From Gammaproteobacteria bacterium (lineage in GTDB: Bacteria; Pseudomonadota; Gammaproteobacteria; PS1; Pseudothioglobaceae), in NCBI GenBank assembly GCA_030739975.1, contig JASLYC010000010.1, forward strand, positions 1 to 48,946: a stretch of DNA of 48,946 bases, read 5' to 3'. The notes under the pieces are model-generated. The model made no database searches and was not told where the DNA came from. It saw nothing but the letters and a program-made list of their open reading frames with translations. The translations under genes were made by a program, and so were the position numbers. Shown here one piece after another: positions 1 to 12,175 of this stretch. Within the stretch, counting starts at the first letter, position 1; each line of letters begins with the position of its first letter.

Positions 1-284
1 ACTAATAAAGCTCCAGCTAATCCAGGTCCTGCAGTATAAGCAATACCGTTAATATCGCTCAGATGTAATTTTGCATCTAGCAAGGATGATTTGATTAATG
101 GTATGACTCTCCTTATGTGGTCTCTAGAAGCGAGCTCTGGAACAACGCCGCCATATTCGGCGTGAATATCTGTCTGCGAATATAGTTGGTGGGCAATTAA
201 ACCCCTATCTGAACAAAACAGGCCTATTCCAGTTTCATCACATGAGCTCTCTATACCAAGGGTAATTAACTTTCTAGGTGTCAC
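1..284 (-). CDS. tsaD: tRNA N6-adenosine threonylcarbamoyltransferase TsaD, N-terminal part (runs off the window edge)
   Basis: Reverse-strand translation from GTG at 284: (M)[62 protein letters not shown]...[15 protein letters not shown]; TsaD/Gcp motifs GIESSCDET and [16 protein letters not shown]. Start overlaps the lptB stop. Confidence 0.93.
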   Translation of the reverse strand, partial: MTPRKLITLGIESSCDETGIGLFCSDRGLIAHQLYSQTDIHAEYGGVVPELASRDHIRRVIPLIKSSLLDAKLHLSDINGIAYTAGPGLAGALL

Positions 285-1009
285 TTTTTTGATTCGCCAA
301 GATATACCTTTTTAACATTTTCGTGCGCCAAGATTTGCTCTTTGTTTCCTTTGGCTATAATTTTGCCTGCATGAAGAACATATGAATGGTCACAAGTATC
401 AAGCATTTCTCTATAATTATGGTCTGTAATTAGTACACCTATACCTTTATCTTTTAGTTGATAGATAATTTTTTGAATGTCCACTACAGAGATTGGATCA
501 ACACCTGCAAATGGCTCATCAAGCAAAATAAATTTTGGACTAAGGGCTAGAGATCTGGCAATCTCAGCACGCCTTCTTTCGCCGCCTGACAGGCTCAAGC
601 CTTTAATGTGGCGGATATGCTCGATATTAAATTCAAACAATAATTCTTCTAACTTATGCATCATTTGTTTCTTATTAAGGCTTTTGTTTAGCTCAAGTAC
701 AGCCAAAATATTTTTTTCAACAGTTAGTTTTCTAAAAATAGAGGGCTCCTGAGGAAGATAACCTAGACCCAAAGAGGCGCGCTGATGCATAGGCAGCTTA
801 GTGGCCCTTTGTTTGCCAATCAAGACTTCCCCTTTGTCGGCTTTTATTAATCCACAAGCGATATAAAAGCAAGTAGTTTTGCCGGCACCATTAGGTCCTA
901 GCAAGCCAACAATTTCTCCACTTTTGACAGTGAAAGAGACGTCACTCACTACCTCAAGGCGGGAATATTTTTTACTAATATTTTGAACAGATAGTATATT
1001 GTTATCCAT
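281..1009 (-). CDS. lptB: LPS export ABC transporter ATP-binding protein LptB
   Basis: Walker [10 protein letters not shown], signature [16 protein letters not shown], Walker [17 protein letters not shown]; LptB-like throughout. Confidence 0.93.
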   Translation of the reverse strand: MDNNILSVQNISKKYSRLEVVSDVSFTVKSGEIVGLLGPNGAGKTTCFYIACGLIKADKGEVLIGKQRATKLPMHQRASLGLGYLPQEPSIFRKLTVEKNILAVLELNKSLNKKQMMHKLEELLFEFNIEHIRHIKGLSLSGGERRRAEIARSLALSPKFILLDEPFAGVDPISVVDIQKIIYQLKDKGIGVLITDHNYREMLDTCDHSYVLHAGKIIAKGNKEQILAHENVKKVYLGESKK

Positions 1010-1023
1010 AAATTAATCTTACC

Positions 1024-1809
1024 TTAAATTAGCTTAATTTGCTCGGAACTAAAGGCTTCAATTAACACACCTTTGGTTTCGATAATGAGCGCACCTTGGT
1101 GGTTTATACCTTTAGCAGTGCCAATCATTTTGCTGCCATTGTAGTTTAGTTCAAGTTTCTTATTTAACAAATAATCAAACTCAGCCCATTTAGACTTAAA
1201 AGCACCCAACCCATCTTGCTCGAACTGGTTAGAGTATTTTATAACTTTGTTTATTATATTGACAGTTAAAGTTTCAATTTTTGGAGTAAATTCAAGAATT
1301 CTTGAAAGGTCAGTCCAAGGGGTTTCGCATGAAAAGCTATCATCTAGATTGTTATTAAGGCCGATACCAATAATAACTGACTGGGATTTATTTTGTACGC
1401 TATTTTCAATCAAGATTCCGGCAAGCTTTTTATTATCAAAATAAACGTCGTTAGGCCATTTGAGTTTTAATTTATCGACTCCGTAATCGTCAATTAATAC
1501 ATCAATTATTGCAATTCCGACCACCAAACTTAAGCCATTTAGCGATGTATCTATACCATAATTAATGCGCAAAGAGGTTAATACGCTTGAGTCCTTTTTG
1601 CTTAACCATTGGCGGTCATATTGCCCCTTACCGTTAGTTTGTTCTCTGGCAACACAGATTTGTGATTTATCCGAAATTGGTAATGCAGATAAAAAATCAT
1701 TAGTACTTGGTGTTGAATCTAGAATAAAACACTCAGTATTTATAGAAAGATTTTCACTTACAATAGAATAATCGACCACGTTAAAATCACCAATAATAAA
1801 GACAGCCAT
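1024..1809 (-). CDS. birA: Biotin--[acetyl-CoA-carboxylase] ligase, catalytic domain only (no N-terminal HTH seen)
   Basis: DSTPSTNDFL, AREQTNGKGQYDRQW, LKWPNDVYFDNKKLAGILIE motifs. The listed start overlaps dgkA by 52 nt, so the true start may be further downstream. Confidence 0.88.
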   Translation of the reverse strand: MAVFIIGDFNVVDYSIVSENLSINTECFILDSTPSTNDFLSALPISDKSQICVAREQTNGKGQYDRQWLSKKDSSVLTSLRINYGIDTSLNGLSLVVGIAIIDVLIDDYGVDKLKLKWPNDVYFDNKKLAGILIENSVQNKSQSVIIGIGLNNNLDDSFSCETPWTDLSRILEFTPKIETLTVNIINKVIKYSNQFEQDGLGAFKSKWAEFDYLLNKKLELNYNGSKMIGTAKGINHQGALIIETKGVLIEAFSSEQIKLI

Positions 1810-2114
1810 ACTGCAGCAGAACCTAAATCTTTTGCTTTCCCGGAGAGCTCATGATACTCATTACCAACTCTATCCACCAAAGATTCAACCGCGGTATTTA
1901 TTAGTTCTATTATTAGTACAATAAATATTGGCAAAATCAGTAGCACTCTTTCGATTGATACAGTTGTGACCCAAAAAGATAAAGGTACTAATAAAATGGC
2001 TGCCCAAACCTCCTGTTTGAATGCTGTCTCAGATTGATAACAAGACTTTAAACCTTGGATAGAAAACCTAAATGCACTAATAATTCTTCTGATTCCGGTC
2101 GCTTCATTTTTCAT
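1758..2114 (-). CDS. dgkA: Diacylglycerol kinase
   Basis: 118 aa; FSIQGLKSCYQSETAFKQE and ELINTAVESLVDRVGNEYHELSGKAKDLGSAAV, typical DgkA. Confidence 0.93.
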   Translation of the reverse strand: MKNEATGIRRIISAFRFSIQGLKSCYQSETAFKQEVWAAILLVPLSFWVTTVSIERVLLILPIFIVLIIELINTAVESLVDRVGNEYHELSGKAKDLGSAAVWLSLLLVILTWSIILL

Positions 2115-2171
2115 GCTCTATGCTTCAAACGTATAAAATAGGGATATTTTTATTTTACACGTAATTATTTT

Positions 2172-2915
2172 ATGAAATTAGCGCTCGGTGTTGAATACTT
2201 AGGGACACAATTTCATGGCTGGCAACTTCAGAAGCCTGGAATCAGAACAGTGCAGCTCGTTGTAGAGGAGGCTCTTTCTAAGGTTGCTGATAAAAAAATA
2301 AGGGTTCACTGCTCAGGCAGAACAGATGCAGGTGTTCATGCACTTGAACAGGTTATTCATTTTGAGACTGATGTGAAACGTGAAAACAAGGCATGGCTTT
2401 ATGGCGGCAATGTCAACCTACCTAGCGACGTTAATTTTAAATGGGTAAGGAGTGTTGAAGATGAATTTCATGCACGCTTTGATGCTTTTGCAAGGCAATA
2501 TTATTATAAGATACATAACACCAATGTTCGCTCATCGTTACTTGCATCAAGATCATTATGGGAGCCTAGAAAGTTAAACATAGAATTAATGAATTTAGCT
2601 GCCAAGCGTCTGATTGGTGAGCATGACTTTTCCTCTTTTAGAGGTAACCTATGTCAAGCAAAATCGCCTATCAAAAATATAGAGCATATTATTTTTACAA
2701 AGAATGGATCTAATATAACTTTAGATATTAAGGCTAACGCTTTTTTACACCATATGGTACGCAACATTGTTGGAACCTTATTAAAGGTAGGTAGAGAAGA
2801 AAGAGATATAGAATGGGTTAGTGAAGTATTAGAATCTAAACAACGCAGTAAAGCTGGACCAACTGCCGAACCTCAAGGGTTATACTTTGTTAAAGCATTC
2901 TATAATAAATTCTAG
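2172..2915 (+). CDS. truA: tRNA pseudouridine(38-40) synthase TruA
   Basis: YLGTQFHGWQ, CSGRTDAGVHALEQVIHFET, FLHHMVRNIVGTLLKVG. Confidence 0.95.
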   Translation: MKLALGVEYLGTQFHGWQLQKPGIRTVQLVVEEALSKVADKKIRVHCSGRTDAGVHALEQVIHFETDVKRENKAWLYGGNVNLPSDVNFKWVRSVEDEFHARFDAFARQYYYKIHNTNVRSSLLASRSLWEPRKLNIELMNLAAKRLIGEHDFSSFRGNLCQAKSPIKNIEHIIFTKNGSNITLDIKANAFLHHMVRNIVGTLLKVGREERDIEWVSEVLESKQRSKAGPTAEPQGLYFVKAFYNKF

Positions 2916-4645
2916 GATATAAGGTGCTTCAAAGGACTCTTAGAGGCAGCTTCTTCATCTCCAAGCTCTTTCCAAGCATGCCGAAGTGCATCAGTGCGGC
3001 GCTCATAAAATCGATTCTCTCCAAACTTAGCAACAAAACCAGAGCGCTTTAATACCCTCTCAATTCCTTCCATGCGTGCAAACAGAATTTCGACACCGTT
3101 AGCTGAACTTCTTTCTACAAGCCCAGACAGGGTCTCTTCACCACTAGCATCAATTTGGTTAATTCCTGCCATATCTACGATAATATATTTTAGGTACTCC
3201 TGTTTTTCAGCAATAAGCCTCAATATTCTATCCTCAAAATATCCAGCGTTAGCGAAATAGAGTGAACCTGAGTACTTAACAATTGACACGACCTCGCAAC
3301 GACCTAGATCGTTATCTAGTGCATTAACAAACATGTTCGATCCGTCATGAGCTGAAAGCTCGACAAATCTCGGCTCCATAGTGCGAAAAAGGAATAATCC
3401 TAAAGACAATATAACCCCAATAACAATTCCATTTTCAAGGTGTGGGGCAAATATAAGTGTCAAGACGAATGCGGTCACGGAGACAATCGCATCATGCTTC
3501 TCAACCTTCCACGCATGCCTTATAGGTTGAAACTTAATTAGATTGTAAACAGCCATAATTATTACTGCCGCTAGGGTTGCCTGTGGCAGATGGAAAAGTA
3601 GTGGGGTTAACCATAACAAGGTAATACCGACAATAATAGCTGTTACTACTGATGAAAATCCAGTAATAGCTCCAGCAGATATATTTACCGCAGAACGTGA
3701 AAAAGACCCAGAAACTGAATATCCTTGACATAAGCAAGAGACAACGTTAGATATACCTTGACCAATCAACTCTTGGTCGGCATCAAGTCTCTGTTTAGTT
3801 TGTGCAGCCATAGCTTTTGCAATTGAAATTGCCTCCATAAACCCGATTAAACCAATAGTTATGGCTGTAACTACCAAAGAAGACATAATTGATATATCGA
3901 TTACAGGTATAACAATTGTGGGGAGACCTTCAGGGATTGAGCCGACAATTGCTCCGCCATAATTTTCATGGAACCCTAATAACCAAGATAGGAAAGTGGT
4001 TATGGCTACCGCAAAAAGAATTCCCGGTAATTTTGGGGTATATTGTTTGACTCCAATAATTATAATAAAAGCCAATATAGACATTGCTAGTGTAATTAAA
4101 TGCGTGTCGTCATACGCATTAACAAGTACACTCCATACCTGTTCATATGTCTGCCCGCCACTAGGCTTTACAACACCAAAAATTTTGTCTAACTGAGAGG
4201 CTCCAATAATAATAGCAGCGGCATTAGTAAAACCAACAACAACTGGATGGGATAAGAAGTTAATAATGAAGCCTAATTTAAAAGCTCCAAGTAAGAACTG
4301 AAAAATTCCCACCATCAAAGCCAATAATGATGCATAAGCAATATAGGTATCTGGGTTAGTAGCATATGACTGAAGTGATGCCGCAGTCAGAAGAGACACA
4401 ATTGCAACCGGACCAGTACCAAGTTGTCTTGAAGAACCCATAAGTGCAGCAATCATGACAGGCAAGAATGAAGCATACAGACCATACTGAGCTGGTAAAC
4501 CAGCCAACTGTGCATAAGCCATAGATTGGGGAACTAAAACCAAAGCAACAGTTAGGCCAGCAATAAAATCGGCTCTAAGAGTTTCAGGATTTTTTAGTTC
4601 ATTTATCCATGCCAAAAATGGCAAAAATTTTGCAAATCTATTCAA
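2912..4645 (-). CDS. SulP/SLC26 family anion transporter with C-terminal STAS domain
   Basis: LVPQSMAYAQLAGLPAQYGLYASFLPVMIAALMGSSRQLGTGPVAIVSL and a STAS-like tail (YIIVDMAGINQIDASGEETL). Confidence 0.9.
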   Translation of the reverse strand: MNRFAKFLPFLAWINELKNPETLRADFIAGLTVALVLVPQSMAYAQLAGLPAQYGLYASFLPVMIAALMGSSRQLGTGPVAIVSLLTAASLQSYATNPDTYIAYASLLALMVGIFQFLLGAFKLGFIINFLSHPVVVGFTNAAAIIIGASQLDKIFGVVKPSGGQTYEQVWSVLVNAYDDTHLITLAMSILAFIIIIGVKQYTPKLPGILFAVAITTFLSWLLGFHENYGGAIVGSIPEGLPTIVIPVIDISIMSSLVVTAITIGLIGFMEAISIAKAMAAQTKQRLDADQELIGQGISNVVSCLCQGYSVSGSFSRSAVNISAGAITGFSSVVTAIIVGITLLWLTPLLFHLPQATLAAVIIMAVYNLIKFQPIRHAWKVEKHDAIVSVTAFVLTLIFAPHLENGIVIGVILSLGLFLFRTMEPRFVELSAHDGSNMFVNALDNDLGRCEVVSIVKYSGSLYFANAGYFEDRILRLIAEKQEYLKYIIVDMAGINQIDASGEETLSGLVERSSANGVEILFARMEGIERVLKRSGFVAKFGENRFYERRTDALRHAWKELGDEEAASKSPLKHLIS

Positions 4646-4739
4646 TTCTCTTCTCGATAAAATTAATATTATCCCTCTGATATATATTGCAACATAGGGG
4701 CATAATAAAGAATATAAGAGTTATATTATATAATAATAA

Positions 4740-4769
4740 TTACATTTTTTGTGTTCGATTTTGTATAAT
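4740..4769 (+). promoter_or_regulatory. Candidate sigma-70 promoter for the BicA-like gene
   Basis: TTACAT (4740-4745), 18-nt spacer, TATAAT (4764-4769), in the divergent intergenic region about 75 nt before the 4844 ATG. Not tested. Confidence 0.4.
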
Positions 4770-4843
4770 GTATCATTAGTTATTTCTACCTATCTTAGCC
4801 TTAATTTTTCATAAATATTTTTTGTAATTATTGACACTAAATA

Positions 4844-6448
4844 ATGAAATTAATTGAAAACTTACACTTTAATAATATTCGCGGAGATATAACTGGAGGA
4901 ATAACTGCAGGTGTTGTAGCTCTTCCTTTTGCTATTGCTATGGGTTTGGCTTCTGGAGCTGGCGCTATTGCTGGACTCTATGGAGCAATCATTACTGGTT
5001 TTTTTGCTGCACTATTTGGTGGCACTGGAGCTCAGGTCTCTGGACCAACAGGCCCAATGACAGTTGTCATGGCAATTATTGTTACAAAGTACATTGCGCT
5101 GTATCCTGAAACTGGCTTGGCTCTTGCATTTACAACTGTCTTTCTTGGTGGACTGTTTCAGATTTTATTCGGTATCCTTAAGCTAGGAAGATTTATTAAC
5201 CTGATACCGCACCCTGTAACTTCTGGGTTTATGACTGGTATTGGAGTAATCATTATTATCTTGCAGATACCTCAAGTGCTAGGCTTTTATAACATTAAAG
5301 GCTCCACAATCGACATTTTTTCTCAGTTAATTAACATGGAAAGCTATTTTGTTAATACTGGTGCATTGTCAATCGCTTTTATTACTCTAGTGATTGTCTA
5401 CCTCCTCCCTAAAAAGATAGGAAAGATTATACCTTCGCCGTTATTTGCTCTTGTCGCTGGCACAATAATTTTGCTACTCTTCCCTCAATATTTTGCCTCA
5501 AATTCTGAGCCCTTAAATGCTATGATATTGGGAGACATTCCTACCGGACTGCCGAGCTTTCATTTTCCAGTTTGGGAGGTAAGCATGGTGGCCGATATGA
5601 TCGCATCAGGCTTAATGTTAGCGGTACTAGGATCAATAGACTCTCTACTTACTTCATTGGTTTCTGACGAAATAACTCGCACCCACCATAAGTCAGACAG
5701 GGAATTAATTGGGCAAGGTATAGGTAACACATTCTCTGGCTTATTCGGAGGTTTGCCTGGTGCTGGTGCAACAATGAGAACTATGACAAATGTCAGAGCT
5801 GGTGGACTAACGCCGATATCTGGAGCTCTACATGCAGTATTATTATTGTTTATTGTTCTTGGCGGTGCACAGTATGCACAGGCTATACCTTTAGCAGTTT
5901 TAGGCGCAATCCTAGTTAAAGTAGGTACAGACATTATTGACTGGAACTACTTAAAAAGTTTATCGTCCGCTCCAAAGGCTGGCGTCCTAATTATGTTAAC
6001 TGTGCTTTTAATTACAGTGTTCTATAACTTAATGGCTGCTGTAGCTGTTGGACTTATAATGGCTAGCTTAATATTTTTACAAAGGATGACAGATATTCAA
6101 TTAGCTAGCATTGTTAGTATTCAAACTATAGAAGATGCTGATCACCTTGACGAAGAACATCAAGAGTTTATACGTGCTGGAAACACATTATTCTATCAAC
6201 TCAATGGACCACTAAGTTTTGGCTCTGCAAAGGGTATAGTTAGAGATTTTTCTTCAAAAGTTAACTATGACAGGGCAATAATTGATTTATCAAATGTGCC
6301 CGTTATCGATTACACAACATCAAGAGGCATTGCAGAGATATGTATTATTTGCAAGGAAAAGACAGCCGAAATTACAATTATTGGTGCCAATGCTAAGGTT
6401 AGGCAATTCTTAGAAAACATTGGTATTGAGAAAAACATAGTAAATTAA
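4844..6448 (+). CDS. SulP family transporter, BicA-like (possible bicarbonate transporter)
   Basis: N-terminus MKLIENLHFNNIRGDITGGITAGVVALPFAIAMGLASGAGAIAGLYGAIITGFFAALFGGTGAQVSGPTGPMTVVMAIIV matches the cyanobacterial BicA pattern as I recall it; STAS-like C-terminus. Confidence 0.82.
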   Translation: MKLIENLHFNNIRGDITGGITAGVVALPFAIAMGLASGAGAIAGLYGAIITGFFAALFGGTGAQVSGPTGPMTVVMAIIVTKYIALYPETGLALAFTTVFLGGLFQILFGILKLGRFINLIPHPVTSGFMTGIGVIIIILQIPQVLGFYNIKGSTIDIFSQLINMESYFVNTGALSIAFITLVIVYLLPKKIGKIIPSPLFALVAGTIILLLFPQYFASNSEPLNAMILGDIPTGLPSFHFPVWEVSMVADMIASGLMLAVLGSIDSLLTSLVSDEITRTHHKSDRELIGQGIGNTFSGLFGGLPGAGATMRTMTNVRAGGLTPISGALHAVLLLFIVLGGAQYAQAIPLAVLGAILVKVGTDIIDWNYLKSLSSAPKAGVLIMLTVLLITVFYNLMAAVAVGLIMASLIFLQRMTDIQLASIVSIQTIEDADHLDEEHQEFIRAGNTLFYQLNGPLSFGSAKGIVRDFSSKVNYDRAIIDLSNVPVIDYTTSRGIAEICIICKEKTAEITIIGANAKVRQFLENIGIEKNIVN

Positions 6449-6475
6449 GGACAGAAAAATAACGATACTACTAAG

Positions 6476-6958
6476 TTAAAAGTCTTCATCCCAATCCACT
6501 ATTATCTTTTGCTTATCTATATCTACTGAAACCAGGTAAGGTTCAATATATGGCACCCAGTGCTCTACCCTTCCATTTACTATAATGACATGGTTTGAGC
6601 CTGTATCAACAAGACTGTCAACCCTGCCCAGATAAACTCCTTCTGTGTTTATCACCTCAAGACCGATTAAATCTTCCCAGTAATGAGTGCCATCTTTTAG
6701 TTCGGGCAATTGTGACTTTTCAATGTATATATCGACACCGATAATTTTCTCGGCCTGTTCTGGATTGTCAACACCCTTGAGCTGAGCAACGATAGTTTTG
6801 CCCTGCTCTCTACCGTTAATTATTTCTATAGTTTTCCATTTACCGGCAATTTGCACGTGCCATGGCTGATAAGAAAGGATGTTTTTTCTTGGTTCTGTAT
6901 GTGAAAATATTTTTACCCAGCCCTTAACACCAAAAAGGCCGTTGATCTTACCGAACAA
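6476..6958 (-). CDS. rimM: Ribosome maturation factor RimM
   Basis: GKINGLFGVKGWVKIFSHTEP; HYWEDLIGLEVINTEGVYLGRVDSLVDTGSNHVIIV; follows rpsP. Confidence 0.93.
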   Translation of the reverse strand: MFGKINGLFGVKGWVKIFSHTEPRKNILSYQPWHVQIAGKWKTIEIINGREQGKTIVAQLKGVDNPEQAEKIIGVDIYIEKSQLPELKDGTHYWEDLIGLEVINTEGVYLGRVDSLVDTGSNHVIIVNGRVEHWVPYIEPYLVSVDIDKQKIIVDWDEDF

Positions 6959-6989
6959 CAGCCTCTCTTTAGAGTTTTTTATGGCTGAT

Positions 6990-7490
6990 TTATTCAGCAG
7001 CCTTTTCCTCTTTGGTTGATTCTTTCTCGGTTGAATCTTCTGCTGCCGCTTCAGGCTCTTCCGCTGGCTTTGCCTCTGCTTCTTCTGCTGCTTTAGCCTC
7101 TTCTGCTGCTTTAGCTTCTTCTGCTGCTTTAGCTTCTGCTTCGGCTTTAGCCTCTTCGTCAGCTTTAGCTTTAGCCTCTGCTGCTAACTTTGCTTCAATA
7201 GCTTTAGCTTTAGCTTCCTGCGCTGCTATACGTTTATCGCGGATTGAAGGGTCCTTGTACTCTTTTACGAGTTGCTTTACACGGTCTGAGATTTGTGCTC
7301 CCTGTGATACCCAGTAATCCAATCTATCTTCTTCGAGTGAGAGCCTAACTTCTTGTCCACGAGCAACCGGATTAAAATATCCAATACGCTCAATATAGCC
7401 ACTGTCTCTACGCTTCCTAGAGTCTGTCGCTACAATGGAATAAAAAGGTTTTTTCTTGGCTCCACCTCGGGCTAGTCTAACTTTAACCAT
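6990..7490 (-). CDS. rpsP: Ribosomal protein bS16 with a long Ala/Glu/Lys-rich C-terminal extension
   Basis: [45 protein letters not shown]; 166 aa, about twice the usual S16 length. Confidence 0.95.
   Translation of the reverse strand: MVKVRLARGGAKKKPFYSIVATDSRKRRDSGYIERIGYFNPVARGQEVRLSLEEDRLDYWVSQGAQISDRVKQLVKEYKDPSIRDKRIAAQEAKAKAIEAKLAAEAKAKADEEAKAEAEAKAAEEAKAAEEAKAAEEAEAKPAEEPEAAAEDSTEKESTKEEKAAE
7060..7215. repeat. In-frame approximately 15-bp tandem repeats encoding (A)EEAKA units in the rpsP tail
   Basis: Plus-strand text repeats 'tcttctgctgctttagc' around 7078-7138 with degenerate copies on both sides. Confidence 0.8.
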
Positions 7491-7536
7491 CGGTTTTTTG
7501 CTCCTTTTTTATATTGTTTGCTTTAAAGGCGACGAA

Positions 7537-8952
<1,416 letters not shown>

Positions 8953-9041
8953 TCACTATATGACACATTAACCCGTAAAGCAAAAAATAATTATCAATAA
9001 AATGATAAAATTATACGCTTTATTTATTCTATCAAAACAAA

Positions 9042-11597
9042 ATGAAATCAGCATATCTTAAACATATCGAAGAACGAAAAAATGAAGAACTTCCTCCATT
9101 AGCACTAAATGCTCAGCAAACACAAAAGGTAGTTGAAAACCTTATTAATGGAGTTGAAACTGATTTCTACCTAGACCTACTAACAAACCGTGTGCCTCCA
9201 GGTGTCGATGAGGCAGCATATGTCAAGGCTGGATTCCTTTCAAGTGTTGCAAAAGGCCAACAAGAGTGTGCGGGAATCAGTCAAGAGGATGCAACATTCT
9301 TATTAGGAACTATGATGGGTGGATACAATATTACACCTTTGATTGAATTATTGGATATAGCTGTAACCCAACAGGCTGCATGTGATGCTCTTTCAAACAC
9401 ATTACTTGTTTATGAAGCTTACCAAGAAATATTAGATAAATCGAATAGCAATCCTTTTGCAAAAAAGGTTGTTGACGCTTGGGCAAATGCTGACTGGTTT
9501 ACATCCAAAGATGAACTGCCAAAAGAAATTCAACTTACTGTATTTAGAGTTGAAGGTGAAATTAATACAGATGACCTTTCTCCAGCAACAGAGGCATGGT
9601 CTCGACCAGATATCCCTTTACATGCAAAGTCAATGCTAACTAAAAAGTTAGACAACCCAATATCAACTATTGAAAAACTTAAAGGTAATGGTCTGCCATT
9701 GGCATTTGTTGGAGATGTTGTAGGTACTGGTTCTTCAAGAAAATCAGCTATCAATTCGGTGCTATGGCATATGGGAAATGATATTGACTATGTCCCTAAT
9801 AAGCGCTCGGGTGGGGTCGTTCTTGGTGGAAAAATTGCGCCTATATTTTTTAATACAGCTGAAGACTCTGGAGCGCTACCAATTGAATGTAACGTATCTA
9901 AAATGAAGATGGGTGATGTAATTACTATTCATCCTTATGACGGCAAGGTAACAAATCAAAATGGTTCAATAATATCTATTTTTGAATTAGCCCCCACAAC
10001 TATGCCTGATGAAGTACGAGCTGGAGGCAGGATACCACTAATTATTGGTAGAGGATTAACAGACAAGACACGTCAAGACTTAGACCTTCCTGTAACTGAC
10101 ACTTTTCTTAGACCTCAAGATGCTAGCGCTAGTAATAACGGCTTCACTTTGGCACAAAAAATTGTCGGCAAGGCTTGTGGAGTTGAAGGCATCAGGCCTG
10201 GAACTTACTGTGAACCGAGGATGACTACTGTTGGCTCTCAAGACACAACAGGAGCGATGACTCGTGATGAATTAAAGGAGCTTGCTTGTTTAGGTTTCTC
10301 GGCAGATCTGGTTATGCAAAGTTTCTGTCATACAGCAGCCTACCCTAAACCTGTCGACCTAGAACTTCAACACTCACTTCCAGATTTTATGCAGTCTCGT
10401 GGAGGTGTAGCGTTAAGGCCTGGTGACGGAATTATACATTCATGGCTAAACCGCATGCTACTTCCAGACACAGTTGGAACTGGTGGCGACTCGCATACAC
10501 GTTTCCCGATAGGGATTAGCTTCCCTGCAGGCTCTGGTTTGGTAGCCTTTGGTGCTTCAATTGGGGTAATGCCACTTGATATGCCTGAGTCTGTATTGGT
10601 AAGGTTTACTGGGTCAATGCAAAAAGGTATAACCCTTAGAGATCTTGTGAATGCCATACCATATGTTGCTATTCAAAGGGGCTTGTTGACTGTAGAAAAA
10701 TCAGGCAAAAAGAATATATTTTCAGGCAAAATTCTAGAAATTGAAGGTCTTGGAGATCTTAAAGTAGAGCAAGCCTTTGAGTTGGCTGATGCTTCGGCTG
10801 AAAGGTCAGCAAATGGTTGTACGATAAAACTAAATAAAGAGCCAGTAGAGGAATATTTACAGTCAAATATTACTTTGTTGTCTTCAATGATTAATGCTGG
10901 ATATGAAGATAAAAAAACTATACTAAAACGTATACAAGGTATGCAAAAATGGCTTGATTCTCCTGAGCTTCTCTATGCAGATAGCGACTGTGAATATGCT
11001 GAAGTTATTGAGATCAACCTTGATGAAATAAAAGAGCCGATACTTGCATGCCCTAATGATCCGGACGATGTCAAGTTACTATCAGAAGTTGCTAATACCT
11101 CAATAGATGAAGTGTTTATTGGTTCATGCATGACCAATATTGGACACTTCAGAGCAGCTGCACAATTGCTAAAAGATAAGTCAGAACTCTCTACAGAGCT
11201 TTGGATTGCACCACCAACAAGGATGGACGAAGCACAATTAAAAAAGGAAGGCGTGTATGACACTTTTAGTGCAATCACAGAGCACACTGAACTACCTGGT
11301 TGCTCTCTATGTATGGGTAACCAAGCAAGAGTTAAACCTGAAACAACCGTGGTTTCAACATCGACAAGAAACTTTCCTAACAGGTTAGGAGATAACTCAG
11401 ATGTATACCTATCTTCGGCTGAAATTGCTGCCATTGCTGCAAAACTAGGTCATATACCTACTGTAGATGAATATCAAAAAGAGATGGAGGGTATTGAACC
11501 AATGTCCGGAGACATATACCAGTACCTAAACTTTGATAAATTGGAAGAATACAAAAACGAAACAAAGAATATACCTATAGACAGTATTCTTAGTTAA
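9042..11597 (+). CDS. acnB: Bifunctional aconitate hydratase 2 / 2-methylisocitrate dehydratase (AcnB)
   Basis: 851 aa; [81 protein letters not shown]. Confidence 0.96.
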   Translation: MKSAYLKHIEERKNEELPPLALNAQQTQKVVENLINGVETDFYLDLLTNRVPPGVDEAAYVKAGFLSSVAKGQQECAGISQEDATFLLGTMMGGYNITPLIELLDIAVTQQAACDALSNTLLVYEAYQEILDKSNSNPFAKKVVDAWANADWFTSKDELPKEIQLTVFRVEGEINTDDLSPATEAWSRPDIPLHAKSMLTKKLDNPISTIEKLKGNGLPLAFVGDVVGTGSSRKSAINSVLWHMGNDIDYVPNKRSGGVVLGGKIAPIFFNTAEDSGALPIECNVSKMKMGDVITIHPYDGKVTNQNGSIISIFELAPTTMPDEVRAGGRIPLIIGRGLTDKTRQDLDLPVTDTFLRPQDASASNNGFTLAQKIVGKACGVEGIRPGTYCEPRMTTVGSQDTTGAMTRDELKELACLGFSADLVMQSFCHTAAYPKPVDLELQHSLPDFMQSRGGVALRPGDGIIHSWLNRMLLPDTVGTGGDSHTRFPIGISFPAGSGLVAFGASIGVMPLDMPESVLVRFTGSMQKGITLRDLVNAIPYVAIQRGLLTVEKSGKKNIFSGKILEIEGLGDLKVEQAFELADASAERSANGCTIKLNKEPVEEYLQSNITLLSSMINAGYEDKKTILKRIQGMQKWLDSPELLYADSDCEYAEVIEINLDEIKEPILACPNDPDDVKLLSEVANTSIDEVFIGSCMTNIGHFRAAAQLLKDKSELSTELWIAPPTRMDEAQLKKEGVYDTFSAITEHTELPGCSLCMGNQARVKPETTVVSTSTRNFPNRLGDNSDVYLSSAEIAAIAAKLGHIPTVDEYQKEMEGIEPMSGDIYQYLNFDKLEEYKNETKNIPIDSILS

Positions 11598-11614
11598 TAA
11601 TAAAAAAATACCCA

Positions 11615-11645
11615 ATAAAAAAGCCGCAATTTGCGGCTTTTTTAT
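11615..11645. terminator. Bidirectional Rho-independent terminator between acnB and rpmG
   Basis: AAAAAAGCCGC-AATTT-GCGGCTTTTTT; A-tract and T-tract on the two sides; convergent genes. Confidence 0.88.
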
Positions 11646-11661
11646 TTTAATTAATTAAGGA

Positions 11662-11817
11662 TTATTTAATCTTTGATTCCTTATACATTACATGTTTTCT
11701 GACAACCGGGTCAAACTTCTTAACTTCAACCTTTTCAGGGTGTAGTCTCTTGTTTTTAGTTGTAGTGTAGTAGTGCCCAGTCTTGGCTGATGAAACTAAT
11801 TTTATCTTTTCTCTCAT
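11662..11817 (-). CDS. rpmG: Ribosomal protein bL33
   Basis: Hand translation: [51 protein letters not shown]; not in the ORF track because of its size. Confidence 0.93.
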   Translation of the reverse strand: MREKIKLVSSAKTGHYYTTTKNKRLHPEKVEVKKFDPVVRKHVMYKESKIK

Positions 11818-11826
11818 AACTTACTC

Positions 11827-12063
11827 CTAAACCTTTTCACCACGTGAGCGTATCTCTTCAAGAACTACATCAATACCTTTTTTATCAATAACACGAAGAC
11901 CTTTTGCAGATAACTTTAGTTTTACAAAGCGATTTTCTTTCTCTACCCAAAAACGGTGAGTGTGTAGATTTGGATAAAAACGACGGCGCGTTTTATTGTG
12001 TGCATGGGACACATTATTGCCACTAATTGGACGTTTACCTGTTACTTGACATACCTTAGCCAT
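11827..12063 (-). CDS. rpmB: Ribosomal protein bL28
   Basis: [41 protein letters not shown]; start set at the internal Met of the track ORF. Confidence 0.94.
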   Translation of the reverse strand: MAKVCQVTGKRPISGNNVSHAHNKTRRRFYPNLHTHRFWVEKENRFVKLKLSAKGLRVIDKKGIDVVLEEIRSRGEKV

Positions 12064-12175
12064 GTCGACACCTATCAAAAAACTTAAAGGGGCTAATTAT
12101 ACTCAATAATTAAGCTTTTTTATACTAAATTTAGTATTTACTATTGATGCAACTAACTGTATTATATCCAACCTT

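Noticed and set aside
477-752. Antisense ORFs inside lptB, and similar ones in birA, the SulP genes, acnB, fabB, secD, serS and the ABC transporter genes
   Set aside because: They sit opposite well-supported genes and show no recognisable motifs.
7012-7317. 101-aa plus-strand ORF of Ala/Ser-rich repeats
   Set aside because: It is the antisense reading of the repetitive rpsP tail; composition follows from the repeat, not from a gene.
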